From Dastarcus helophoroides (taxonomy: Eukaryota > Arthropoda > Insecta > Coleoptera > Bothrideridae): a DNA stretch of 64,000 nucleotides. Under the pieces are notes generated by a model. That model had not been told where the DNA came from. It searched no databases and saw nothing but the letters and a program-made list of their open reading frames with translations. The stretch is from contig CM053331.1 in assembly GCA_028583605.1 (NCBI GenBank), positions 7,074,508-7,138,507 of the forward strand. Reading direction: 5' to 3'. This document shows positions 1-11,632 of this stretch, one piece after another (the first letter of the stretch is position 1; each line of letters starts with the position of its first letter). Both the position numbers and the translations under genes were made by a program.

Positions 1-315
1 TAGTCTTTCAAAAAAGTATAATTTTTTTGGAAATTCAAAGTTTACGATATTTTTCCATTTAGATTCTCTTTCAAAGCTGAAAATTGGAAAAGAGCTTCGA
101 TATTTCTAAAAAGTATTCCGATTCTGATTCTTGCATTATTTTACAAATTTGCAAATTTTGATTACGTTTATTGTTTTGATTTGTTGGTTGAAAAGCTGAT
201 TTTTTTTAATTTTGTAACCTTTAATACCAAAATAATCCCGGGATCCCAGAATTGAGTAAATGTAATCTCGAAATCCCGGGATTAGGAATAAGGATCAGGA
301 TCGAATTATCTAGTC
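1..315. repeat. Dispersed T-rich repeat module, copy 1
   Basis: This stretch matches 33963-34250 in the same orientation through most of its length, including the run with aagctgattttttt and the distal part ending in gatcaggatcgaatt. Near 235-290 it holds two copies of atcccgggat in a small inverted arrangement. No coding potential is apparent. It looks like the end of a longer repeat entering from the left edge. The match was found by eye and the percent identity was not computed. Confidence 0.75.
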
Positions 316-514
316 TTAAGCCATTTTATGAAGCCCTTTTTAATATTCTCCCAAAAATGTAATTAAAGTGCAGTCGAAAGAAGTTGCATCAAAAACGGGA
401 ATTAGGTATTAATTAAAGAATTACCAATACTATAATTACTAATTATTGCTGTTGCCGCACATCAATTATTACTAACCGGTGAGAAATTTTAGAAAATTGA
501 CAAATAATTGCATT

Positions 515-769
515 TTTATTTTTTTTTTGGTCCTTGGTTATTTTCAAAAACTGAAACCTAAAACTTGTCCCCTGAAACCAAGAAAGATTAAAAAACACAA
601 CAAAGGTTGCTCTAACGCGTGCCGACAGCCAAGCTATCATTTTCAGAGAGATAGTGTTTCTATCTATCTCGCTGAAGATGATAGCTTGGCTGTCGAAACG
701 CATTAGAGCAACCTTTGTTGTCTTTTTTAATCTTTCTTGGCTTCAGGGGACAAGTTTTATATTTCAATT
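515..769. mobile_element. Foldback element, family A, copy 1
   Basis: Two long arms face each other: 529-640 reads ggtccttgg ... cttgtcccctgaaaccaaga ... aacaaaggttgctctaacgcg, and 672-769 is its reverse complement. The two arms would fold into one hairpin. The right arm carries a hammerhead-like core, CTGAAGA at 672-678 and GAAA at 695-698, around a hairpin. The nonamer aattgcatt occurs on both sides (506-514 and 766-774) and may be a target-site duplication. There is no gene inside. Confidence 0.75.
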
Positions 770-1253
770 GCATTCTTGACTAAAATTGCACAAAAATTGC
801 AATAACATTAAAAATGGGAAAAATTGCAAAAATTGCAATTATCAATCAAATCCGATCTTTATTCATAACTCAAACAATGACACCAATAATAGGCATCGGA
901 CAGATGTGCCTTTGGCAGATTTATCGGATGCAAGAAAATACGCAAGTCAATTTAAATTCCTTTTTTGTTATTAGGTAAATAAGCACGATAATCTGATTAC
1001 AAAGCTTATTAAATAACATATAAATCAAAATAATTAACTTACATCATTGTATATTTTAGTTATTTTGATAAAAAGAAAAATTGTATTTTATTTTGACCTA
1101 ATGAACAATCCTTAGGTAGTATTTTTTTTCATTATAAACAATATGACCTCAATAGCCTACGTGTTAACCAAATTGAGATAAGTTTTAATAAGGAATTGGT
1201 AATATTACATTAAAAAGAAAAGAAATTTTATTGTTAATGATTAAAGACTGTTT
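770..1253. other. A+T-rich stretch without recognised features
   Basis: Low-GC sequence with short open frames only. I see no gene, RNA or repeat match elsewhere in the window. Confidence 0.5.
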
Positions 1254-1263
1254 CATGTTTATT

Positions 1264-1486
1264 TTGGTGAAACGGACTGGTCCTTGGTTATCTTCAAAAA
1301 TTGAAATATAAATCTTATCCCCTGAAACCAAGAACGATTAAAAAATACAACAAAGGTTGTTCTAACGAGTTTCGAGAGCCAAGCTATCATTTTCAGAGAG
1401 ATGCTGAATATCTTTCGCGTTAGAGCAATCTTTGTTGTGTTTTTTAATCTTTCTTGGTTTCAGGGGACAAGATTTGTATTTCAATT
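1264..1486. mobile_element. Foldback element, family A, copy 2, with target duplication
   Basis: A 223-bp copy starting ttggtgaaacggactgg and ending atttcaatt. It is flanked by a perfect 10-bp direct repeat, catgtttatt, at 1254-1263 and 1487-1496. The duplication length and clean ends show that the element inserted as a unit. Its hammerhead-like centre is degenerate here (gctgaatatctttcgcg in place of the usual hairpin). Confidence 0.85.
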
Positions 1487-1496
1487 CATGTTTATT

Positions 1497-2137
1497 GAAA
1501 ACACTGTTTTTAAAAAACGACAATTTTAATTGTTCTCTTTTGGAGACAAAGTAAGCGGCCGTAAACAAATTTGTGTATTTTTTGCGAAAAGAGTTGCGGT
1601 TCCAGTAGGCGTAAATGCGCTCTAATTCTCCTTTGATGTGTAGATTTGTGAAATATACATTCCGTCAGCGCACTTTCAGGCTTAAAACCCCCCGAAGTGT
1701 TCCAAACCCAAATGCACCTTTTAAAGCATTACATCAGTTTGATTTTATGTTACACGCAAGAATGGAGTTTGCTCGAAAATTTAGTTTTCTCCTGTGTATT
1801 ACATTTCCGACCGCGGTAACAAACGGCGTTTGCTTGGCGGCAGCGGGTGATAAAGTTATTGTGTTTAGTTTCCATTCCGGGAGACGTCACATTGCACAGA
1901 ACTTTCCCATCGCCGTTTTCATTTCGAAAATTATTAGACGCAACGTGCGCTTTTATTAATTTTTCAGCAGATCAAAGGAAAATGGAAATTTTATAAAGCC
2001 CATAGCTGCATAGGTTACAGGTTTTATTGGTTTGTGTTTGGGGAAATGAATCTTGGGAATTTTTAAAACTTTTTAGAAGAGACGGTTGTTTTAAAAAATC
2101 TCATATTTAGGTGAGCAATCTAAATATATTTCGCATA
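1497..2137. other. Unique island, no gene identified
   Basis: This is more G+C-rich than its neighbours and free of the satellite motifs, with no second copy seen in the window. A 114-residue open frame (1615-1959) has no recognisable domain. The island may be host backbone (intron or intergenic). No exon is supported. Confidence 0.4.
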
Positions 2138-2254
2138 CGAGGGTACATCAAATATGGACCGAAATTTCTATCATGTCGCCATGAGGGCGTCCATAGTGTG
2201 CGCATACTCTTAGACATGTAGGTGGGGATATCACGTGATTTCCTACGCTCAAGC

Positions 2255-2895
2255 CAGAGACTAAATAGACTGAACGTTTCAATGTTGTCTCATGCTTACA
2301 GTTGAAGCTAAAATGCGGGGAAGTGGGGAGGTGCATTCCACTACTCTTTGATCTGGTCGGATTAAGTAAAATTTATAAATACGAAACTTGCCGCGTAACG
2401 CTTCTAACGATTTAGATGAAACTTTAGAATTAGGGGCTTTTGGACCAATAGGATAATTTTTATAAGTGCTTTTTGGTAAAATTTCAGGAGAACTATTTTC
2501 AAAGACATCTTGGTTTAATAGTAAAATAATTTTCTTTCAATACGCGACGCCTGTGTACAATATTGTTAAGCCGGTGCTGTAAACACGTCATGATTGCAGT
2601 GAAATGGCGGCGCGCGCACGTCGATAATTAAATATTTATATATTTTATTTTTACCTACCCAAAAAATGAAACTCTTGATTTTCCTTCACTAATGTGTTCA
2701 CTGAGGTTTCAACAATGATCCACAATACACTTCCCCATATTTACAGCCCATTTTCTTTAAAAAAAACCGATGTTATCTTCGCAAAGGTCTGTCAAATAAT
2801 AAGAGGGCATTGCGAGCTAGATGGAGCTAGGCTTTCGCAAGGCTTTCAACTGGCTTCACTGCTTACCGTGTTAGGTTCAGTCTATTTAGTCTCTG
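2255..2895. mobile_element. Non-autonomous hAT-like element nested in the mariner leader
   Basis: It has perfect 21-bp terminal inverted repeats beginning CAGAGACTAAATAGAC and ending ...GTCTATTTAGTCTCTG. It is flanked by an 8-bp direct repeat, gctcaagc, at 2247-2254 and 2896-2903. CAG...CTG ends with an 8-bp duplication are typical of hAT elements. The 641-bp interior has no transposase frame, so it would depend on an enzyme from elsewhere. Removing it with one duplication joins the mariner leader exactly as in the copy at 43162, confirming the nesting order. Confidence 0.88.
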
Positions 2896-2940
2896 GCTCA
2901 AGCGAATTCCGTTCTCGCCGTTCGTCAGTTGTAAATACAA

Positions 2941-3813
2941 TGAGTGAGCAAGAGGTCCATCCGCACGTTGCGTAGCGCATTATTATTAAATTTCTTGTCA
3001 TTGAAGTTGTAAAGCCCGCCAAAATTTTTTGTAGAGTAGAAGCACAGTTCGGCGATAATTGTTTGAAGAAAACTCAAGTCGCTCAAACAATTTTTGAAAA
3101 GACGAAGTCAAGTTGAAAATGAACCCCATGCTCGTCGTTCTCGGACCACTGTGACTGAATAAGATTAACGCTGTTCAACGCCATTTGGAAGATGATCGCC
3201 GTTTAACCCTTGGAGAAATTACAGCTCAGATAGGGAGAAGCTTTGGGAGTGCGTAATCCATCATTACAGATGAGCTGGGGTTTCGAAAAATTTCTGCCAG
3301 ATGGGTACTTCGTCTTTTGACTAAATAACAGAAACAACAACCCCTGGAGATTTGTCAGCGCCATTTTGGACGTTTTTAACGTGAAGGTGACTGTTGTTTG
3401 CAACGTATCGTTACGTGTGATGAGACTTGGGTTCACCATTACACCCCTAAATCTAAACAAGCACACATAGAGTGGAGAAGAAAGGGGGAGGGTGCACATG
3501 TCAAGACAAAGACTGGCTTTTCAGCTGGAAATATTCTTGCGACAATGTTTTAGGAATTTGAAGGAGTTGTGCAGGTCAATTTTCTGCATGAACGTCGTAT
3601 AGTTAATGCCACCTACTACTGCTAGCTATTGGATGAAGCAAAACCTGCATATCGGTGGAAGGGGGGCGAGTTTTCGGTCAGAAATGTAATTTTGCTTCAC
3701 GACAATGCCCGCCCCATTCATCCAATCTGAGAAATTAGAGGAAATGCTTTGGGCAACATTAGAACACCCTCCTTACAGTCCCGACTTATCGCCATCAAAT
3801 TTCGACTATTTTT
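2941..3813 (+). pseudogene. Mariner transposase pseudogene
   Basis: The frame starts MSEQEVHPHVA, as in the better-kept copy at 43303, then breaks repeatedly through stops and indels. Recognisable pieces in order are an N-terminal helix-turn-helix part (about 2941-3290), the first catalytic block CDETWVHHYTPKSKQ (3416-3460), the second block with HDNARP (about 3697-3714), and YSPDL.PSNFD (about 3777-3809). These are diagnostic of mariner DD34D transposases, which cut and rejoin transposon ends at TA dinucleotides. An in-frame TAG replaces a codon soon after the start (about 2974), and further stops follow. The C-terminal end after SNFDYF is replaced by array sequence. The protein cannot be made. 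Confidence 0.85.
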
Positions 3814-6800
3814 AAAATAGGACTTTCCTCAGATTTCTGAAAATTTAGCATTTTTTCAAGTTTGGTTGATCTTTTGATAAAAAGGTAAAAGTCTTTAAAA
3901 AATATTTATTTACAGATTTTGGGTTTTGGAAATATATTGCATTTTTATAAAAAATATAACCTGCGACAAAACTTTCTTTCAAAAATTTTAAACCATATTC
4001 TTAAACGTTTGCGTTTCTCTGCAAAATTTCCATTCTATTTCAAAATGGCAAATTTTTCCTACAAATTCGCCTTTTCCTTGAAAAGATTACTTTCGTCAAA
4101 ACTCGTCTTTATTATGATTCTATTCGCAAAATTTGACTTTTTTCAAATTAAAATTTCAATTTCAAATGTCGACTTTTCTCTCGAAAATTCGATCTTTTTC
4201 TCGATTGTTTCTCTTATATCGGGCTTTTTCTGTAAGTTTCGATTTTTTTAGAATCTAAGTTTTCGAAATATTTTTAACTGATTTCTTAATTTTTGCCTTC
4301 AAATTTCGACATTTTTGTCGAAATTTAGACTTCTTTTATAATATTCGTTTTTTTTTTCAACTGTTTTCCTAAAACTTGTCGTCTTTTTACCTTAAAATTT
4401 TGAATTTTTATCTTCAAATTCGTCAGTTCTTTTTTAAATTTTTGCGATCTCTCAAAATTTGTTTTTTTTTTGTGAAAATTTTTCGACCCTTTTCACCATT
4501 TTAATTTTTGCAACTTTCGCCCTATTAACCAAAATGTGATTCTTTTTTAAATTTAATGGATATTTTGATAAAAAGACAAAGATTTGGAGAAGAATATTGA
4601 TTGGGAGATTTTAAAAAATATTTTTTGGGAATTCTATAAAAAGGCAACAATTGTTTTTTGTGACAAGTTTAAATTTATTTTCAATTGTTCTTTAAATCAG
4701 ACTTTCTCTGCAAAATTTCAATTCAATTTTAAAAATAACGACTTTTTCGTCAAAAGTCGTCTTTTCCCAAATTTAGAGTTATTTTTTAATTATTGCTCTT
4801 TTTTCCAAATTTTGACCTTACTCGTAAAATTTGACTTTTTGTGAAAAATTTTGGATTTGTTGATATTATTATTTTTTTATAATGTCAAGATTTTCCTCGA
4901 AATGTTGATTTTTTTTTTTCGAAATTCTGTTGTATTTGTTAACTCTGAGCTTTTAGAATCTGACTTTTTGAAAATTTTTAGTGATTTCTTAGCCTTTTTT
5001 GTCAAATTTTGACTTTTATTTCTTTCTAGATTTAGAAACCTTAGTATTTCCTTGAAATTCGTCTTTTTCTGTAAATTTTGAATTTTTCCCTTAGATTTAT
5101 TTTATCTCAAAATTCGTTTCTTTCTCTATGTTTCTATGTTCGTCGTTTTCGAAATTGTGATTTTTTAGATTTTTCTTTAAAACATCTGATTTTCTAAGAA
5201 TGTTCGATTTTCGTCTCAAAATTCGTCGTTTTTATTTTCGAATTATTTTTTTTCTGAAAACTTGGATTTTTTTAACGGAGCCTTCCTCAAATTTCAACTT
5301 ACTTATCAAAATTAGTCTTTTTGTTAAAATTTTGCGAACAATATTAGTTTGAGAACTTACGTATTTTTCTTTGAAAAATCTAATTTTCTAAAAATTTTCG
5401 ATTTTTGTCTCAAAATTCGCCGTTTTTATTTTCGAATAAATTTTTTCTGAAAATTTGGGTTTTTTTTAACAGAGCTTTCCTCAAATTTCAACTTACCTAT
5501 CAAAATTTGTCTGTTTGTCAAAATTTTGCGAACTATATTTGTTTGAGAACTTTCATATTTTTTAAAAATGAATTTTTCCAAAAAGATAAACATTGCTAAG
5601 AATTTTATTTACATTCTTAAATAATTTCTCAAAAAATTTGACAAATGCAAATATCCGTCGTCGTTTTTATTTTCGAATTAACTTTTTTCTGAAAGTTTGG
5701 GTTTTTTACCGGAGCTTTCCTCAAATTTCAACTTACTTATCAAAATTTGTCTTTTTGTTAAAATTTCGCGAACAATATTTGTTTGAGAAATTACGTATTT
5801 TTCTTTGAAAAATCTGAAAATTTTTGATTTTTGTCTCAAAATTTATCGTTTTTATTCTCGAATATTTTTGTTCTAAAAATCTGGGTTTTTTTTAACAAAG
5901 CTTTCCCCAAATTTCAACTAACTTTTCAAAATTTGTCTTTTGTCAAAATTTTTCGAACAATATTTGTTTGAAAACTTTCATATTTTTCAAAAATGAATTT
6001 TTCTAAAAAGATAAACATTGCAAAGAATGTTATTCACACTCTTAAATAATTTCTCAAAAAATTTGACAAATGCAAATATCCATTTTTTTTGAAATGTTAC
6101 TTGTCTTCGAGATTTCGACTATTTTTTTCAAAATACGTTTTTTTTTTCGACTTAAATCGACGTTTCTTGCTTAATTACTTTTAATAATTTTTTTCTGGGA
6201 AAGGTGACCTTTTTTCGAAGTTTTATCTTTTTCTTGGTATTTCGATTTCTCCTCGAAATCCCCTTATATTTTCAATATTGGGCTTTTTCTAAAGGTTCAA
6301 ACTTTTTTTGAATTTGACTTGCCAGAAATTTTTACTAATTTCATAAGATTCAAATTTTTAACACAAATTCCATATTTAGTTTTTCCTCGAACTATCTTCT
6401 CGTAAAATAAGTCTTTTTCCCAAAACTCACCATTTTCTAAAAGAGAGTGTTTCTATAAACTTCGACCTTATTCTCAAAATTATACTCTTTCGAGTTCTCT
6501 TCCAAAATTCGTTCTTTTTCAAAATGTCGCCATTTTCCTTAATATGTGTTTTTTTTTCTGAAAAGTTTGACCTTTTTAAATTTGACTTTCTAGAAATTTC
6601 AGCTCGTGTATCAAGATTTGAATTATTCTCGAGAATTCAGATTGTAATTTCAAAATTCTATGTTTCTAAAATTTCGTTTTTTTTTTCAGAGAAAGAATAT
6701 TGTATAAAATTACAGGTTCTTTTTTAAAATTTAACTTCTCGTGGATCTTGCAACTTTTTTTTCACAAAATTTGACTTTTAGAAATTTTGACATTTTCCGA

Positions 6801-7430
6801 ATTGTTGAGGATTTTCGATCTTTCTGAAATATTACTTTCTTAGTTTAATTTTGGTTTTATTTTTTTTCCCAAAACTGGATTTCTTCTTACAAATGTCACC
6901 CATTTTTTCTAAATTTCGATTGTATTTTTCCAAAATCGTTTAATTTTTCAAATTATTTTTATTCGTATTTAGCTTTTTCTGAAAATTTCTTTGAAATTTG
7001 TCTTTTGGGAGTTTTAGCTTGGTTTGCATAATTCGTCTAATTTTCGAAATTTTAACTTGTACTTTAAAATTAAGTTTATGGAAATTTGAACTCGAAATTA
7101 GATTTTTTTTCTAAATAACACCTTCTTAAAATTCATTTATTTTTTCAAAATTGTTTCGAAATTTTAATATAAAACTAACAATTCCGAGAAAGATTTCTTG
7201 TAAATTTCAAGATTTTCAAAATTTGAATAAGGTAAAAATTCTGATCTTTGGAAATTGCTTTTTTTTCAAATGCTGTATTTTTCAGAAAATTCGTTTTTTG
7301 GAAATTTTGAATTTTTGTTTTTAAAATTTCAAAATTTTTTGAAATATTCGGCAAGTTTCAATTTCTATTTTAAAACCGAGTTTCTAACTATTTAGTTATT
7401 TTTCGAAATTTCTACCCCCGATTCATGTAA
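3814..7430. repeat. Degenerate T-rich array (TTTTCAAAATTTCGAC-like)
   Basis: The plus strand is a continuous run of diverged short motifs such as tcaaaatttcgac and gaaatttttgac, with T-tracts on one strand only. Within 5220-6060 a larger unit recurs four times (tcgtttttattttcgaat near 5226, 5420, 5661 and 5846, spaced about 185-240 bp). Open frames here are chance products of stop-poor low-complexity sequence. The array begins directly at the broken end of the mariner. Confidence 0.75.
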
Positions 7431-7800
7431 TTAAATGAAAATATAATCAGAATTATAATTATTATAAAATTTTAATTGGTGCAATTTAAGTATTTTTTTA
7501 TGTCTTCCTTTTTCTAAATATAAGGCAAAAAATGGCAATAACACCAAAAATAACCAGAAAATTGTCAAAAATGGGGCAAATATGGCATCAAATGTCAAAT
7601 GCCCTAACTTCCTAGCTCTATTCATTTATTTTCTAAAATTTACTTTTAAACCAAATTTTATTTTTATAAATTTTGGTTTTCTCTCGAGATTTCAACTTTA
7701 TTATCAAATCCCGAGTTAAATCTTAAATTTTTTTCGAAAATAATTTATAAATATTGTAAATTAAACTGAAAATTTTTAAAATTTTTAATTTAACTTTTCA
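6815..7800. repeat. Direct repeat of about 980 bp, copy 1
   Basis: The block matches 16287-17262 in the same orientation, with many indels, including ggcaataacaccaaaaataa and catttattttctaaaattta. A shorter third copy of its distal part lies at 13777-13975. It carries no gene. Confidence 0.75.
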
Positions 7801-8019
7801 ATGTTGAAGTTTTTCTTCTACCTTAAGCTGTAATCACTAAATGTCTACTTTTTTTGAAAATCCTAATCTTCAAACCCAATCTTTGGTTCCAAAAATCTAG
7901 ATTTTGTGTTTTAAGTAAAAATTTGGGAAAAAAAAGACAGGAAGTCTTGGAGATCGCTGATAGAAGTGAAAACTTAAAACCAACCTTCTCTAATGTAAAC
8001 AGTTGAGCATGTTGGGTAC

Positions 8020-9295
8020 TCATGATGGTAACGTGAAACCTTAGCCAAAATAGCTCAACACGCCTAAAGAAGTTTTCGATTCAAAAACATATGTTTAAAT
8101 TCGGAAGGAAAATAATTCCATAATACATAATTAAATAAATTAGCCGTAGAAAGGCCATCAATTAAAAAAAAATGTTTTACAAAACTTATTAATGGCAAAA
8201 TTCCGGGTTGTTTCTCGAAATTTCGAATTTAATTTCAAAATATCGACTTTTTCCTTGAAATTCTAAGATTAAAGTCAAAATTTCCACTTTTTTTTAAAAA
8301 AATTTCAAGAAAAAAGTAGAAATTTCAAGTTTATCTGTAGTCAAAATTTCGATATTATAATCGAAACTTTGACCATAATAATCTCGGAATTTTTATGAAA
8401 AAGTCAAAATTTTGAGATTGAGAGGCGAAATTTCGAGAAAAAAGTCGAAATTTTGAGATCAAAGTCAAAATCCCAAGATTATTGGAGTCGAAATTTCAAT
8501 TTTGATTTTAAAATTTTTAGAAAAAAGTCAAAATACTGATTTAAACTCGGAATTTCTAAAAAGATTTATTTTAATTTAATGTTCTTATTATCCTTTCTAT
8601 ACCGCTGTAATTTTGACTTTTTAAACTCGCAATTAAATATTTAAGAAATATCGATGTCTCGTTATAAAATACCGATATTTGAGACATGGATGTTTTATTT
8701 AAAAAAATATCGATGTTCAAACATCGATGCTTTTTTGAACGATGTTGCATCTCTATGCATCCCTACTCTTCAAGAAACACTCAACATCTTTTTAATAGAG
8801 ATTTGAAGAATTACAAATTGCAAGAAAATACTGAATGTTTAAACATTTTATTTGGACGTTTGGAATTTTTTGTAGAATTTTTAATTATTCGAAATTTGAT
8901 TTAAATTTTTCAGTTAACATTTTACTTTCAAAGTTACATTTTGAAACGTTAATTTCAAATTTTGTTGCCAAATTTTTGATAATGTGCAATAGAAATGTTA
9001 CTTTTATAATTTCGAGAGAAAATTAAAATAGGAACATTTGGATAAAAACTTAAATTTCTGAAAAAAATTAAAATCTTTGAAAAATTTGAAATGCTTCAAG
9101 ATGAAAATGCAAAATCACAAATTTTACCCTAAAACTGAAAATTTAAATATTTTGAGAGAAATTGAAATTATTTTGAAGCCTTTAACTTTTTCTTTAATTT
9201 TGAATTTGTGATTTTAAGTAGGTGTAAGGTTTTTAATTCATTTTTCATTTCAGAGTCAACTTTTTCGACATTTTTTCCGAAATTATTTAAAAAAG
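8020..9295. repeat. Direct repeat of about 1.27 kb, copy 1
   Basis: Matches 26030-27300 in the same orientation, for example gtttaaattcggaaggaaaa, aggccatcaattaaaaa and the ATCGATG-rich part near 8640-8768. The module sits at the centre of the large inverted duplication in its second position. No gene is seen. Confidence 0.75.
8640..8768. mobile_element. ATCGATG-rich MITE-like fragment, copy 1
   Basis: A short hairpin-rich segment with aaacatcgatgcttttttgaa and alternating atcgatg words, ending atgcatccct. Related copies are at 26640-26775 and 59205-59330. An end resembling agggatgca suggests a small DNA transposon, but no flanking duplication could be fixed. Confidence 0.4.
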
Positions 9296-10473
9296 TATTA
9301 TATATAATGTAGTTAAATGTTTACAAATACTCAACCGAAAGGTTTTTTACAAATTATATCTTTTTTGTTCATCAATTTTTCATGATAATTAATGCCTTCC
9401 CCTGAAGCAAACTTTGCCTACACTATGGTTAATGGACCTGATATTAAAGACTCATTAACAGTGGCGGCTCGCGTATAGGCACTGTGGAACTGCAGCACCC
9501 CCAATTTTGCTTACGAGTTTTTTCTCAAAATTTTGTAGAGATTTTAAATTTTCTCCGATTTCTTTTTATAGACATGTCAAGTTTCTTTTACGAAGATACG
9601 GGATTTTAAAATCTATTTTATGAGATCTATTTGAGAAAATAATTAAAATTTCAAAATAAAATCTAAATCCAATTCTTTGTGCATTTTAATATTTCTCTAA
9701 AAAAAAATTAATAGAGAATATTCGAGTTTTTACCTGAAATCTCAATTTCAACTTTTTTGTATAAAAATTTTGAGTTTCTTCTAGACATTTCGATTTATTT
9801 AAGAAAATTTTAATTTTTTATGTGAAGTTTCCGTTTTTCCTCAATATTTTATGAAAAGTAATTTTTTATAAATTCCCTATTTTTTCTGAAACTTTTGTTC
9901 CTAAAATTTCTTCTGGAAATGTCAACCTCTCCAGATTTTTTTATGTTCCTCTAATTTGCTTTAAAACTGTCAAGTTTTTTCACTAGACTTTGATATTTCA
10001 TAGTTCATTTTATTTTCTAATTTTAATAAAAATGTTTAGCAAAAACCCCTAAAATTTCTATAAAAATGTCTACATTTTAGAAAAAACGAAGACATAAACA
10101 TAAAGTAATTTTCAACTCCTTTCGCATTTCGATATTTTTCTAAAATGAAATAACCGAGTCTTGGATTATTTTCGTAAAATTTCAATTTCAATCTTTTTGT
10201 AAAGATATTTCAAAATTTTTCTCACATTTCGATTTATTCTAAAAAATTTTGATTTTTTTCCCATGAAATTTGTGTTTTTCTCTATACATTTTATACAAAG
10301 GATTTTTTTTAGAATTTCGAGTTTTGCTAGAAATTTTCTCTTTAAAATATTGTTTCTTGAAAAATTTTGATTTCTCTAATTTGTAAAAATGTTAAAGCTT
10401 TTCAGAAATGCTAATGTTTTAAAGTTCCTTTTATTTTGTAATTTTGATAAGAAACTCTGAAAATTATTAAGTA

Positions 10474-10900
10474 CTAGCTGGCCCTGGCGAACTTCGCACC
10501 ACTTCATAATTAATAAATATTGTGTTACCTCATTAGCCTAATTAAATTTTACATTAAAATATTTAATACGCTCACCCGTTTTCAGGTGAATCCTACGCGA
10601 AAAACCGCTAAAAATGGGCCATAATCAGAACAGATACAGTGCCATCTACTGGAAACTGATTACAACACATTTACGGTTAGTGTAGGTTCTGGTATACTTC
10701 TGTCATGTTCCTGTTATGAATTAGATATGGCGCTGTACATGGATTCCTTAAAAAACATGTGCATTTTTTTAATATTTTAGTCTTTATTCTGGTATTCAAG
10801 GCCGAGGCAAATCCAACAAAGCAAAGAACATAAAAATCCGTTCAGCTGTTCTGGACTTATAAATGGTATAACTAACACGACTTTGTTTTATAAATATAGA
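10474..10900 (-). mobile_element. Helitron-like non-autonomous element
   Basis: Read on the minus strand it begins TCTATATTTATAAAAC and ends ...CAGGGCCAGCTAG, with a GCGAA/TTCGC hairpin just before the CTAG end. It lies between an A and a T (10901 and 10473) and has no target duplication. TC...CTAG ends, a subterminal hairpin and insertion between A and T are Helitron hallmarks. The 427 bp contain no Rep/helicase. Sequences beginning this way with AAGTCGTGTTAG are widespread in arthropods; that comparison is from memory. Confidence 0.6.
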
Positions 10901-11477
10901 TAAATTAAAAAAAAATAAACTCAAAATTTGCATAAAAATAAGAATACTTTGAGAAAAATATTGAAACTTCAAGAAAAAATAAACCTTGTAAATTTCGACA
11001 TTTTTTGCAATTTGATTTTCTCCAAAAAAAATTTATACTACTGTCGGACCAAAAAAAATTCTGAATCGAAATTTCCAATTTTTCTAAAAATGTTAAATTT
11101 ATGCTTAGAATTCTCAAGTTCGAATTTCTTTAAGAGCAAATTTTGAAGAAAAAGCAGACAATATTTCTAGGAAAAGTTGAAATTTCTGATATGTATACAA
11201 AATTTTTGTAATAAAAAACAATTTACGAATCAAAGAAAAAAAACCATTTTTAAAAATAAATTAATTGTCAAAAAAATTCTTAAATTTTCGACTTTTAAAG
11301 TGGGAATTATCAAAATTTTCGCGAAAAAGAGTCAATATTTCAAGAAAAGTCTCAAAATTTAGAAAATAAAAACAATCAAATCAACAATTTAATGCATGAA
11401 GTCAATATTTTGAGATAAAAATTTAAATTTTGACAATTTATTTGTACATAAACTGCAAGTTTTTTTCAAAATTTGTT

Positions 11478-11632
11478 CAGTTTCTGTCTGAAGATGACAG
11501 CTTGGCTGTCGAAACGCGTTAGAGCAACCTTTGTTGTGTTTTTTAATCTTTATTGGCTTCAGAGGACAAGTTCTGTATTTCAATTTTTGAAGATAACCAA
11601 GGACCAGTTCGTTCCACCAAACCAAAATTTGT
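11478..11632 (+). mobile_element. Foldback family A, right half with hammerhead-like core
   Basis: Contains CTGAAGA (11488-11494), a GACAGC/GCTGTC hairpin, GAAACGCGTTAGAGC, then the long family arm ending ggaccagttcgttccacca. Only the right arm is present. This copy shows that the arm extends past caatt to the ttggtggaacggactgg terminus. Confidence 0.75.

Larger units (their letters stand above)
2138..3813 (+). mobile_element. Mariner-like DNA transposon, 3' truncated
   Basis: The 5' end (cgagggtacatcaaat, preceded by TA at 2136-2137) and leader match the second mariner at 43162. A decayed transposase reading frame begins at 2941. The leader is interrupted by a separate insertion at 2255-2895. 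The right end is lost: the transposase text stops at about 3813 and passes directly into a T-rich array, so no right terminal repeat is seen. Mariner elements move by cut-and-paste into TA sites using a DD34D transposase; this copy is dead. Confidence 0.85.

Noticed and set aside
1615..1959. 114-codon open frame in a unique island
   Set aside because: No recognisable motif, no paralogue and no splice or UTR signals that could be supported. Noted only as part of the island.
2148..2336. 62-codon minus-strand frame spanning the mariner leader and nested element
   Set aside because: It crosses the insertion boundary at 2255, so it cannot be an ancestral gene.
3919..7625. Many short open frames of 60-110 codons in T-rich sequence (also at 11-13, 30-34, 37-41 and 57-60 kb)
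   Set aside because: They are Phe/Lys/Leu/Ser-rich translations of low-complexity satellite, often open on both strands, with no domain.
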